A stretch of DNA of 59,793 nucleotides, from contig BFEA01000594.1 in assembly GCA_003427395.1 (NCBI GenBank), positions 545,402 to 605,194 of the forward strand, written 5' to 3'. The DNA comes from Chara braunii (Eukaryota; Streptophyta; Charophyceae; Charales; Characeae). The translations under genes were made by a program, and so were the position numbers. Below are positions 10,301-22,529 of the stretch, in pieces (position 1 is the first letter of the stretch; each line of letters opens with the position of its first letter). The notes under the pieces are model-generated. The model did no database searches and was not told where the DNA came from. It was given only the letters and a program-made list of their open reading frames with translations.

Positions 10301-11035
10301 AAAAATCAACATGTTATTGATACTTGTTTTTGTATTATTGAAAAGTTTGCACATAGGCAAAATACATGCTCCGCGTGACGAAAATTTTCAACTATTGCAT
10401 TTTTGAAATATCGCTAGTTTTGTAGTTATTTGTTCGAGTGTACTTTTGGACGATGACTTATTGCATAACACAATGTTTTACATGTCTGCTTCTTCGAAAG
10501 TTTCTATAATTTGATTACTGATAGAGTCAAAAACTTTAAGAGCAACTTTGGGAGATGATGTAAAAGTTGAGGCAACCAAAGGATAAGCAAAAGGAGGAGC
10601 GGGCAATTTCTTTGCGTAAAACCGAGAACTCAAAGAATGTTTTAAGTCGGAAGCATGAATGTTATACAGTACAGAAGTACTATATCAATTGAATCTAAGA
10701 TTGCATAGTCCAAAATATTCCCAATTACAAACTTAGAAGAAAAAATTAAGAGGAAAGTATGGAGTTTAATACTCGAATTCACTTAAAAGGTGCAACGATA
10801 TAACTCGCTCTTTATCACATTCTTTATTATTATCATTGCATAATTTTTGGAAGAGTCTTTGAAAATGTGAATGTCATTTTGTCTCCATTACCCTTGCCCA
10901 TCTTAGCATTTATTTTTATTTATTTTTTTCATTGCCACTTTTTATGATTTTTTTATCTCACAATTAAAAAAATATGTTTACTTACATATACTCATTGTCT
11001 TTTTTTTTATAGATAAAAAATAATATGCCTATTCA
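10301..11035. other. AT-rich gene-free stretch
   Basis: Marks the start of the AT-rich segment that continues to about 16 kb. No gene or conserved peptide recognised. Confidence 0.5.
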
Positions 11036-11707
11036 CAGGGTAACCAGCATTTGGAACGGGTCGAACGCCCGAACGTACGGGACCCCTTGGGGATGCGTTC
11101 GGCCGTTCGGACAGAACGCGGACCAAAAAAAAAAAACAATTAAAAAAAATATAAAATAAAAAAATAAAAATCAAACAAATCTGAAAAAAATATATGTTAC
11201 GAACTTACGAACAAAAATAAATTAAACAAGATTTGTCTACGCATTATATCCAAATTCCTTACCAAATTTGAAATACAAATAAAATACGGAAAACAAGTAC
11301 TAATAATAAAAATTAAAAAAAAAAACAATTAAATTTGGTGAGTGCGTGAGCATATTTTCGACACCGCCATCTTTGGCAATTTTTTAATTTTTTTTGGCAT
11401 AGCTAAATGCCCTGAAAATTTACAGATGTTTACTTCATATAATACAAAACCCACTAAAAACAATTCTAAAAATAATAAAAATTTTTAGACCCCGAACTGA
11501 AGTGAAAACATAAAGTAAAAAGTGAAAAAAAATATGGGCAAGCACGTTTTGACATAGCCATCTTTGGCGATTTTTAATTCTTATTTGGTTGAGCCAAATG
11601 ACTTGAAACTTTATAAGCATGTACCTCATGAAATAGAGAACAAACAAAAAAGACTTCAGAAAAACAAAACTATTCCTAGACCCTGAATTTTTTTTTGACG
11701 GGGAGAA
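11036..11707 (+). mobile_element. hAT-like non-autonomous element, copy 1 (3' truncated)
   Basis: Starts CAGGGTAACC and continues with a GC-rich head rich in CGTTCGG/CCGAACG motifs and an A tract. An AT-rich body follows with two related subunits, each containing a CCATCTTTGGC core (about 11,368 and 11,559). The body matches copies 2 and 3. The 3' end stops near TTTGACGGGGAGAAG, whereas copy 2 continues to a terminal inverted repeat. No transposase is encoded. The hAT assignment rests on the YAGGG-type terminus alone. Confidence 0.65.
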
Positions 11708-12261
11708 GAAATATATTCATATACGTCAACCGTAAATTCAAAGTAATTTACCAATCTCAACAATTTTTAATCTCTTAATATTAAATCTAGATAATCATTT
11801 AAAATTGCTATGCAAATATAGTTAAGGAGGAAGCTGCAACCAAAAAATAAATATTATTGATCTTCATTATTGTTTGTCGACATTATTTCTAATATATAGT
11901 TATTCCTACTTGTAAGGAAGCAGTAGTAATATTTATATGTTTGTTTTTTGACAAAATATAGCATGAGTTTAATAGAAAAATATTATTTCACTTTCGGTAA
12001 TTAATTGAAATCACGATGCACAAACAATGTGGTTGCTCATTAATGTTATTTTTTTAGTATTGCATTAGTACTAGTTGACATCATACATGCTTTCTTTCGT
12101 TAGTTTTTGCAATAAAATACCATTAAGGTGCAAATGAATGAAATATAATATAAAAATATAAAAGCATTGAGTTTTTTAATGCATAATTTCTACTTCAAAT
12201 TTACCTGTACTTTTAACGATCATTTTTAGCCCATTACCAAAGGAAAAAATATATGAATTGG
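11708..12261. other. AT-rich gene-free stretch
   Basis: No gene recognised. Low-complexity AT sequence. Confidence 0.5.
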
Positions 12262-12335
12262 CAGGGTCACCAACCCGTATGTACGGAGGTCCGCAGACAA
12301 ACCTCCGTACGTACGGGCGTTCGGGGTCCAAATCC
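12262..12335 (+). repeat. Short hairpin relative of the hAT-like element
   Basis: Begins CAGGGTCACC and contains a 17-bp stem (12,274-12,290 against 12,301-12,317, one mismatch) with a 10-nt loop, followed by CGTTCGGGGTCC. Terminus and CGTTCGG motif match the longer hAT-like copies, so this looks like a terminal fragment or mini-derivative. Confidence 0.55.
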
Positions 12336-13055
12336 GAATGTGACAAATTAAGAGATGACAAAATCAATGATGTTGGACAAGGCAAAAATAATAATGCATA
12401 ATATTTTTGATAGTTATGGTACATCAACATAAACACTTGTATATTGTTTTATAAAAATAGAAAGCATCAAATAAAGTAAATTCTTTATTTTCATCATTCT
12501 GAGTAGCTTACTGAGTGTCCCTCAGATGATTATTGTCTATCATTATAGAGTAAAACAATCAAACATAAAAGTTAATCAAAAGTTATTGGCTAATAAATCT
12601 TAAATTAATATCTAACGTAAAATTTTGAAAGGTATTACCAATCTTTTGATATCAATAATTGATAACAGATGTTTGATATTCTTAAAAAAATAGAAAAAAA
12701 AAAACGTCGACAAATAGTTTTTGAAACTATTATTCCGAAAAAAAAAATTGAGAATAATATTTTTTATGAATGGGAGCAACAAGAGTAAAATTATCATTGC
12801 CTATACACTATGTTTATTATTATTATTTTGTTTTCTAGCTTGCGATAAACAGAAGATCACAATTATTAGTCTTACTTTTAAATCAATAACTTCAGCTCCA
12901 AATTTGCATGAATATTTATAAGCAGCAATAACAGTTAGTGCTATATTTTAATTATAAAAATATTTTTTTTTCTCTGCGAGTGGTTCTTCTTTATATTTTT
13001 ACTTGTTTTCTTGAACTGCTTCCTCTAACCTTATTTCTTATTCCTTATATATATA
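12336..13055. other. AT-rich gene-free stretch
   Basis: No gene recognised. Short frames contain only AT-rich residues (Ile, Lys, Phe, Leu). Confidence 0.5.
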
Positions 13056-13083
13056 TATTTACAGAGTAGTTCTGTTTGTGACG

Positions 13084-13118
<35 letters not shown>
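13056..13118. repeat. (TA)n tract flanking the hAT-like element
   Basis: TA-rich tract containing GTTTGTGACGATATATA. The inverse of this sequence (ATATATCGTCACAAAC) recurs on the far side of the element near 13,930-13,955. Confidence 0.8.
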
Positions 13119-13119
<1 letters not shown>

Positions 13120-13875
13120 AGGGTTGCCGGCGTTCGGGACGGGCCGAATGCCTTAACCCGAATGCCTGAACGTACATGACCCCTTCGAAAGGCGTTAGGC
13201 CGTTCGGGCCGAACGCAGACAAAAAAAAAAAAAAAAAAAAAAAACTTTTTTCAGAAAATTTCGAAAAAAACCTATGTTATGGAGAAAAATAAACTAAATA
13301 ACATTTGCCGGGGCACTACATCCAAATTCTTTACCAAATGTGAATTAAAAATCAAATACAGAAAATAAACACTATGATAAAAAAATAAAAAGAGAATTAA
13401 AATGAGTGAGTATGGCAGCACATTTTCGACACCGCCATCTTTGCCGATTTTTCACTATTTAATGGCATTGACAAATGCCCTGAAAATTTACAGATATGTA
13501 GTTTACATAATCAATAACTCATTAAAAAGTTTTCAAAAAATAATAAAATGTTTTAGGCCCCGAAATAAAGTGAAAACAAAAATTTAAAAATGAAAAAAAA
13601 ACAAAATAGTGAGTGGGTGAGCACGTTTTGACACCCCCATCTTTGATGATTTTTAATTTTTTATTTTGCTTAGCAAAATGGCTTCAAAATTAAGAGGCGT
13701 GTAGGTTACATCATAGAGAACTCACAAAAAAATATTCAGAATAAAAAACTTATCTTTAAGCCCCGAAAACTGTTTTGACGGGGGCCGAAACTGGAGGTGT
13801 TCGGCCCCCAAACGGGACCCCTACGCCCGAACGTTCGGGGGCCAGCCCGGGGATCCCCGAACGTTCGGTCAGGTA

Positions 13876-13881
<6 letters not shown>
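13119..13881 (+). mobile_element. hAT-like non-autonomous element, copy 2 (complete)
   Basis: The left end CAGGGTTGCC and the right end GGTAACCCTA are imperfect inverted repeats (8 of 10 match). Next to each end are GC-rich, palindrome-laden sequences (CCGAACGTTCGGGG) resembling a hAT subterminal region. The AT-rich interior contains two subunits, each with GACACC-CCATCTTTG and later a CCCCGAA block (13,430-13,565 and 13,628-13,770). Flanks are TATATATA on both sides. That fits an 8-bp target duplication but is uninformative inside (TA)n. No transposase; probably mobilised in trans. Confidence 0.7.
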
Positions 13882-13925
<44 letters not shown>

Positions 13926-13947
13926 TATAGATATATATATCGTCACA

Positions 13948-13984
<37 letters not shown>

Positions 13985-13985
13985 G
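13882..13985. repeat. (TA)n tract with CGTCACAAAC interruption
   Basis: About 100 bp of TA repeats interrupted by GATATAGATATA and CGTCACAAAC, followed by CGTTCGGGGACCG, which is another scrap of the hAT-like head. Confidence 0.9.
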
Positions 13986-14093
13986 TTCGGGGACCGATAT
14001 ATAAAAGAATAATGAAATAAGAATAATAGGAATAGAATTCAACGAATATGAGTATAGACTAAGTAATTAAGGGATATATATTTGTCATTATAA

Positions 14094-14288
<195 letters not shown>

Positions 14289-14319
14289 ATAAATAGACCT
14301 GAATCTAACAAAATTTTTT

Positions 14320-14532
14320 CGTCCTCTTCTAAGTACTACTCGTGGTGAATTAAGTAGAATTTTTCAATAAATCCAAATTCCATTATACTTGGATTTTACT
14401 AACTTAAATATAAGGATTTATCGTAACCGAATACGTTATCAACTACTTCCCTATTTAAGGTTGTTTTTTAATCCTAATTTAGATAGATCAATTGCTCAAT
14501 TTGCAAACAGATACATTGAAGTACATGAATAA
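14320..14532 (+). pseudogene. Unassigned plastid-like reading frame with one stop
   Basis: Beginning 31 bp after atpH, a 70-codon frame runs to TAA with a single internal TAA at 14,368-14,370 (after SRIF-Q). It has well-formed protein-like sequence, for example [50 protein letters not shown] and [10 protein letters not shown] do not recognise the gene. Its position beside atpH suggests plastid origin. The internal stop is again compatible with CAA to TAA. No start codon is visible upstream in frame. Confidence 0.45.
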
Positions 14533-15232
<700 letters not shown>

Positions 15233-15770
15233 AATCAAAGATCGGGGTGTCAAAACGTGCTCGCCCACCCACTATTTTGTTTTTTTTCACTTTTAACTTT
15301 TGTTTTCAATCTATTTCGGAGCCTAAAAAAATTTTGTATTTTTTGAAAAAGTTTTAACGAGTTATTGATTATGTAAACTACATATCTGTAAATTTTCAGG
15401 GCATTTGTCAATGCCAAAAAGTAATTAAAAATTGGCAAAGATGGCGGTGTCGAAAAGGTGCTGGCACACTCACTCATTTTAATTCTCTTTTTATTTTTTC
15501 TTATTTTTATCATAGTGTTTATTTTCTGTATTTGATTTTTAATCCAAATTAGGTAAAGAATTATGATGCAGTGCCTAGGCAAATGTTGTTTAGTTTATTT
15601 TTCTCCATAACATATTTTTTGTTCGGAAGTTTTTGAAACCTTGGTTGTTGTTGTTTTTTTTTTTTTTTTGGTCCCGCGTTCGGCCCGAACGGCCGAACGC
15701 CTTCCGAAGGGGTCCCGTACATTCATGCGTTCGGGTTCGGGCGTTCGGCCCGCTACGAACGGCGGCAACG

Positions 15771-15773
<3 letters not shown>
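15233..15773 (-). mobile_element. hAT-like non-autonomous element, copy 3 (3' truncated)
   Basis: Minus-strand copy starting TAGCGTTGCC at 15,773 inside a (TA)n tract. The GC-rich CGTTCGG head, the A tract and the first subunit (CGACACCGCCATCTTTGCC) follow, and the copy breaks off just after the start of the second subunit at about 15,233. It faces copy 2, with the plastid block between them. Confidence 0.7.

Positions 15774-15827
<54 letters not shown>
15771..15827. repeat. (TA)n microsatellite
   Basis: Uninterrupted TA tract adjoining hAT-like copy 3. Confidence 0.95.
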
Positions 15828-15828
<1 letters not shown>

Positions 15829-18067
15829 CGATTGTTAAATACATGTTAACTTTGCTTAAAGAAATTGTGAGTAAAAAAAAGATAACAGAACTTTTATTAT
15901 CCAACATCCCTGACAGATTAAACTTTATGGAAAAGGTCAGAAATTTGTCATACGAAAGCATTAACATGAGAATAAGAGGTTCACAAATTGTCATACAAAA
16001 TGATTAGTACAAAAATGGGAGTTTGAAAAAAAATTAAGGATACAATGTTGAAAACAATTGCTACTTTTTTCAACCAGAAATAATCCCCGAGTGTTATTTT
16101 CAACTTACCCAAAAAAATTATGTTTTTCAATTTTTGTTTTACTCACATTGTTTTTAATATAATACTCCTTCGAATATAAACTTTGTGTGTTATATTCAAA
16201 TAGAACATTTAGGCGTTATGTTTAGATGTGTCATGGGTATAGTACCTTGTAGATGGATTATAGATGGGTTGATACGATGACAAGTCGTGCTCCCCCATGG
16301 TTGATATTTTAAAGACTCCCTACCTTACTTTTTCAATAAGTTATAAATGAGCAATGCCCTCTGGAAGAACCATGCAGTTGCACTAGTAATATGTAAAGTC
16401 TTCTTGAAATTGAGCGAAATTAAAATGGTCATATATTCCTCATCAAACAAATTTTACGTAAACTTCATTGATGCTCGATGCTTCATCATTCCTCCCAACA
16501 CCCATCTTATAGTTACTATTTCCTTTACCTTACTATCGTTCATTCCTTTACTATATAAGTAACAAAGTATGACAACTCAGTTTCTAGATATTGCAAAATA
16601 GTATGGAAGGTACTATAGCTTGTTTTTATCAGACAAAGGTAAATAATATATCTCCCGGATTAATAATCAATCTTTATCCATTATTTTATGGCTAAACAGG
16701 TCGTCCTCATCATATACAAACGCGTGGGTGGATGATTTGCTAACCTCCCACTTTAAGACAACCCTCGACGAGATACCCTACTCATCCCTAGTTAAAGCAT
16801 GTTTGAACGAGCGTTTTTATTTAGTATATTAGGGACAAAGGTTCTTCTAGCTCAATAGGTAGACCCGAGATAACCCTCCAGATTTGGTATTTTACACACA
16901 CACCTTAACCCCATGAGGCAATGAACGATATGTGATATCCTAGTAGTGAATGATATGTGTTATCCCAGTACGAAATATATTTTACGTCTTTATCATAATG
17001 CAATGGTTTATCAGTTTTGTGTCATTAAAGATCATTATCTCGCTACCCTTATGGAAGTTTGTTCGTTGTGTGTTACCGGATTAAGTAGAGGTGCGGGGCT
17101 GCGTGTTGTCCAAGCCGAGAATGCGTGGATTGTCAAGTCCGTGGTGTGGTGCATGTGTATGGTATGAGTTCAAGGATGCTACAGCCCTGGAGGTGGGATA
17201 GATATCACGATCCGTGTGGATCCACTTTTAATTACACCTTCAAGGGTTGTAGTGGTTACGATACTTCGTTGTTGTGCACGAGAGTGGTGGTTCGAGGTCG
17301 TCCGTGTACGGAAGGGCGTGCCCTAAACACATCTTGCTCAGTAATCACAATAAGACAACATGATCAAACTACGTGTGCCCTAGACATAGCCCAGTAGCTT
17401 CAACCGCAAACTTTTCATTGTGTTGACTTCCATGATTTTTCATGCCTATAATGTTTTATTGAAAAAAATCAATAAAATCATCGATTCAATGGTGATATTT
17501 ATGACAAAATATTAAAATTTTTCAACAACATTATATGCATGACAGAAAATCTGGATAGTAAAACGACAGATTACTTCCTCCCTGTTGCTGCAAGTGGGCC
17601 CATATTTTCTGCTTTTATAATTCAGACGGTGGTGGTCGAAATCTCATAGCCTCTTGCAATGATGCAAGGTTATAACAAAGTTTGCTTTCATGAAGATTTT
17701 TTTTTTCCTACGAACATCACCTACAATCTCGAATGATTATTTGTCTACAGCACAATCTCACAAAACACAACGGAACAAAGAGACAGTGAGACGCACCACT
17801 TGGTTTGTGAGGACCCTATCTTATGTATACAAAAAGTGAGTCCAATAACCAACATCAAGAATATGACGCCATTGTTGTTGTTGTTGTTGTTTTTATTTAA
17901 TAGTATTAATTTTATTTTTTTTGTGAAAACTTTGATCCGGATCCCTACTTATGAAGGTGATTCTCCCAGCATAGCACCCCAATATGAAGCCTATAATCTA
18001 TTGGTGGGGAGTTGCAGCAGTTGAAAATCGAGTTCGTCGTACCATATGAAACACTTCCAAATGGTTG
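15828..18067. other. Gene-free stretch
   Basis: No gene recognised. A tRNA-like A-box block (TAGCTCAATAGGTAGACC) occurs near 16,854 without a convincing B box. Frames at 16,946-17,397 contain no recognisable domain. Confidence 0.45.
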
Positions 18068-18242
18068 TTAAACCACCAGTACTCAGGGGGCAGTTTTTCC
18101 CAGGGCTCCAGACACCCTGGGCATCAAGCTTCATCGAACCACCAATGCACTATTTTTTTTCGCTGCTATTTGGTGGCCCCAAAGCCCAATTAACGCAGCG
18201 CTGCAACTGATGTACGTGCTAGGTGAAGCACTAGTGGTTTAA
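18068..18242. mobile_element. MITE candidate (175 bp)
   Basis: The ends TTAAACCACCAGTACT (18,068-18,083) and AGCACTAGTGGTTTAA (18,227-18,242) are inverted repeats matching at 14 of 16 positions. The interior has no coding capacity. The superfamily is undetermined: a TTA/TAA duplication would fit PIF/Harbinger but cannot be separated from the inverted repeat itself. Confidence 0.5.
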
Positions 18243-19043
18243 GAATTACCTAATAAAAACACGTTGGCAGGATGTGAACCACCCAGGAGAGATAACAAAT
18301 AAATTGATCACTTATCGCAAAAAGATGGAGTAATTAATTTTCGGAGACGTGGTTGCAACATTAAAGTGCAAGACATTTTAGTAATATAGTATGTTGACCG
18401 TCTCTGCAAACCGTTGGAGTAGTAATCTATTAATATTGAGGTTGTTGAAAGGATTACTCTAGAGACAATGTTGTCTGGTTGCAGATAAAAGATATACTGA
18501 ATGGAGAGGATAAAGTCCTTCGTTCGTACATTATCATATAAACCACTTCGACTTTCAATGAAAATGTAGTGGTAGTCATGTGGTCTGTATCTGTAGGTTC
18601 ACACTTCTGCTATTTACTTATGTGCCTTTTCTGTCCTGTTGTAGGGCACCTTCTATGATCATATATGGTCGGATATCAAATGTTGCCTATTTGGATTTTC
18701 ATGGACCTTGGTTTCACTTCAAGTAGACGACATAACGAACCACACTGCAAGTACAAATGTATGGTTGTCACCGGGGCTAGCCAAGTGCGAGCATGAACAT
18801 CTTACCTTTCACTCCTCGGTCATCAAGGAATCGAATCTCAAAAATTTATAAGGGGAGGACTCGTGGTTAATCCTTCATCAATAGGTTTTTCCTTCCCTCG
18901 TTGTGTCATGTCCGCATATTGCCAGTTGCACCCTATACAACTCCATAAAAAAAAAGCCATGGCAATAACATAGTAAAAAAATAGAGTATGATTGGACAAT
19001 GTTGATTACTGTATAAGTGAAAAAAACTCTCATTCAATGCAGC
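18243..19043. other. Gene-free stretch
   Basis: No gene recognised. It ends with CAGC (19,040-19,043), the left target-site copy of the retrotransposon. Confidence 0.45.
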
Positions 19044-20095
19044 TGCAATAACTTATGCAGTATGCCTCGTGGAATGTCTAAGGGCCTCGCCAGGCCACAC
19101 TCAGACCCAGGCCAAAGGGGAAAAAGGACCCCTACATATATTCAGGGTCTGAGCGGACGACATTTGACCAAAGTCAACTGTCTGACGCCCAATGGTCAAA
19201 ATCAAAGTGGACCCAGCCCAGGCCGTCAGTCAGACACACACAATCTTGTTCATATGCAAATACCAAGACATCATCAGAACCAATGGAAGTCTGCAACTAT
19301 GCACAATCCAGACCCTCGGCTATGAGTCAATCCGTACGACTGTGGGTGGGAGACCTAAGGCCGGAATGCCTCGTCCAACACCACATAAGGCTTAGGAGGT
19401 CAACATTCAATCTTGCTATACTGCCTTGACGCTGGCTTGACGTTGGCTATGTGCTGACACTGTGGACGATAACGTGGGACTGTCGCAGCATGTTGGCGTC
19501 TTCTCTGTTGAGCGCCAACCTCTGATGATGTGGCGCATGCCACCTGTCCACATTCCTCATGTGGCACATGCCACCTGTCTACATTGGTGATATGGCGCAT
19601 GCCACCTGTCTACATTGATGATGTGCCGCAAGTCGCCTATCTCCATTGCTGACGTGGCACTGGCCACACCCTGTAGGTGATTGGTTGGGACAAGGAGGGA
19701 GATCGGGATATATGAACAATTGAGGAACGGGGTAATTACCTGAGGTTGACGTCAACACGGTGCATTGCTGATTGTCTTCATTGTCTCCATGGGAGAATAG
19801 TGTCACGTGACACTTCTAAGTGATCAAGATTTGTTAGACTCGTTACTTGGTACTTATTGACGATGTGGAGGCGGGGGGAAACCCGGTGCAGGAGTGGGTG
19901 ATGTTGAGCTACTCTCTTGGTGGTCATTGATTATCTCTTCCACCCTCTGATTGTTTATTCCCCCTCCGATCTCTTCGTCTATTGGTAACGAGACTTTGTA
20001 TTAGATATTACTTTAATGGTTATTAGATACAATGTTCAGATCTGAGTCAACTTGTACTTCGACGTCTGACGAGTATCTTCTCGTATCGGAGCGTA
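19044..20095 (+). repeat. 5' LTR
   Basis: Aligns along its length with 30,465-31,578, sharing for example GGAATGTCTA, AAAGTGGACCCAGCCCA, GACTGTGGGTGGGAGACCT, GTCTCCATGGGAGAATAGTG and AGATCTGAGTCAACTTGTAC. The last shared block is TCTGACGAGTATC. The terminal TTCATTACA seen in the 3' LTR is not recognisable here. The presumed U3 part holds a 31-bp tandem repeat at 19,527-19,672. Confidence 0.8.
19527..19672. promoter_or_regulatory. 31-bp palindromic tandem repeats in the LTR
   Basis: Four full units (19,527; 19,558; 19,589; 19,620) and a partial fifth. Each is centred on GTGGCGCATGCCAC, whose arms GTGGC/GCCAC are inverted. The matching place in the 3' LTR has only two units (30,998 and 31,029). 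Tandem palindromes in U3 often act as enhancers; that role is inferred here. Confidence 0.7.
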
Positions 20096-22321
20096 CCTCC
20101 TTCGTCGCGATCTGCTGTCAGGTGCTGACGTGGCACCTAGGTAAGTGGGAGGTGTTGCACGTTGTCGGGCAGCCGAACCCCAGTCGGCCATCCAAAATTC
20201 GCCTAATTGGCCTTTAGGCTAAATGATGAAAGGAAAATTTACGGGGATTTTCGTCTGACTCATCGGGAAAAATTAGGGGTCAGGAAGGGACCCCTAATTT
20301 TCGCCACGACAAGTGTCGAGGCTAGCCGTTGAAAACGGCGAAACGGGTGACTGCACCGGCCATATCTAGTGCCTGTTGTTTCCGTCCATTCCGAGGCCCG
20401 GCTAGTTCCGAAGCCGCTAGCCGCAGGGCGAGGATGCGGGAGTAGCCCTTGGCACGACTCTTATACATCGCACAATTGATGAGGGAATGAAGCCTCGAGA
20501 ATTCATTAATTCTAATATCAGAATTAAAATTGGGGAAAAAGGATTAAGAAAACGGGAGGGTTGAGAATAATGCTAATTATTTAGAATTTATCGAAATTTA
20601 TTCTTGAGGGAATTTCCCATTATTTTCATTACTTCCGATGATGGAGTTAAAAATGAGAAAAATAATTGAAAATAATAAAAGAAAAGAAAAACTGCAATTA
20701 TTTGTTAATTGATTAAATTTTATTATAATTACTCGCGATGGATTTTATTTATTATTTGATTAAATTTTATTGAAAGTACTCGCGACGGATTTTTGCCTGG
20801 ATTATTGACTTACCCCAAGTCTAGCTATTCTCTCGAGTTCCCGATAATTGTGAACCGTTGCGCGATTTACCTGATTTATCTGATTGCTATCCTCGCCAAG
20901 ATCTGGATGTTTTGAGTGAGTGGGACTGTATGGTCAGCGTGGTATTGCCGCTGGGACTACTTGTGGTTTGTCCCGCCGACTTTATCACTTCAGTGTGGAC
21001 ACTGGATCGACTCGAACATGGCACTTTGGTTCGGGGCATGTGCGGCACAGACCTTGGTGGTACTCGCGTGGCACATTTTTTGGCACCATTCTCTGGTCAC
21101 GACAACATGATTGGGTTGCGACATGAGTTACCGTTACACTGGTATGGTTCATTCACGACACGGTACTATCAGTGATTCTTGGATTGGTGCGGGGCACGAA
21201 ACTGGTATTGTAGGGTACTACCGCGGGGTACCCGGCAATGGACTGGGTCAGGCTGCGGCTGTCGAAAAATAATTACTTCAGGTTTAGTAATATATTATGG
21301 TCCAGATACAGTGGATCTGCAAGTTCGGACTGCACTTGGCCTGGTCTGGTGTATTATTACTGTGGGCAGTACATATCTCACCCCCCCGAGTCCTGGAACG
21401 GGCCTGCTGGTTTAAACCTCAGACCAGTCAAGGGAACCGCGGGTTTGCTTGGCGAGTTTGAAGGTCTGGTACCTTCAGTGCCGGTTTTTGGTTGTGCGCA
21501 AGGCTGGTGTTGCGACCCGAAACCAATATAGGAAGAGTGGCAGAGGGTCATTGGGACATTCTGGCAGTTGGCGACCAGGGGGAACGGGTCGCAGTGGGCA
21601 AGCGACCACAGAGCACGCAACGAGAGAGTGTGCGCACGGGGAGCGACGGCGCAGCGAGAGAGAGAAAGTTTGCAGGCAGTGGGAGAAGAGGAACTGTGCA
21701 GTATGAGAGAGAGAGATGTTGCATAGTAAGAGAGAGAGTTGTGCAGTGAGAGAGAGAGAGGTGTGCAGACTCTGCAGAGTGTGAGAGAGAGAAAGAAGGG
21801 GGGGGGATGGATATATACTATGCACGCTGATCTAATAGTCAGTTTTTGGTAATGAACGGGAAAAAGGAGCTCGAGGATAGCCAATCATGGCTTGATTGAG
21901 CCCAATCAATGTGGAGTCCAACAGATAAGCACGCTCCAGCAAAGTGCGCGCTCAGCACGAGCATCTGCTGTTGCGTACGAAGAGGGCAAGGGCCATTTGG
22001 GGCATGGCAAGAGCGGATGTGCATAATGACGTCGACAAGAGCTTTGAAGCCATCCATGGTTAAACATTCGGTTGTGTTGCACGCAATGAGCCCTTTCACG
22101 CGAGGTATGCAGAAGAATGTACCTCTCCAAGTTCTTGGTGAAGTTTCATTTTCTTCACCCTGTCCACGAACATGTCAATGTATCTTTCCATCGTCAAGCA
22201 GCGGATCCATTCTGTTTCTCTTACCCGTGTGAGAAGTTGGGCGGGCTACTCACGCGACGGGAGCGTACTCAGTTTGTGTGCCAGCACATCCTCGCGCGCG
22301 CACACGCGCGAGCGAGCGGGC

Positions 22322-22324
<3 letters not shown>
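20096..22324. other. Retrotransposon leader, first part
   Basis: No conserved protein was recognised. A 13-bp perfect stem with a 7-nt loop lies at 20,269-20,301 (AAAATTAGGGGTC against GACCCCTAATTTT). The sequence 20,860-21,500 has open frames in several phases without a recognisable domain. GA-rich sequence increases from 21,650. Confidence 0.45.
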
Positions 22325-22411
<87 letters not shown>

Positions 22412-22431
22412 NNNNNNNNNNNNNNNNNNNN

Positions 22432-22523
<92 letters not shown>

Positions 22524-22529
22524 TAAGAC
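22325..22529. repeat. (GA)n microsatellite with assembly gap
   Basis: About 200 bp of GA repeats interrupted by 20 N (22,412-22,431), so the true length is unknown. Translations give only Arg/Glu or Ser/Leu repeats. Confidence 0.95.
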
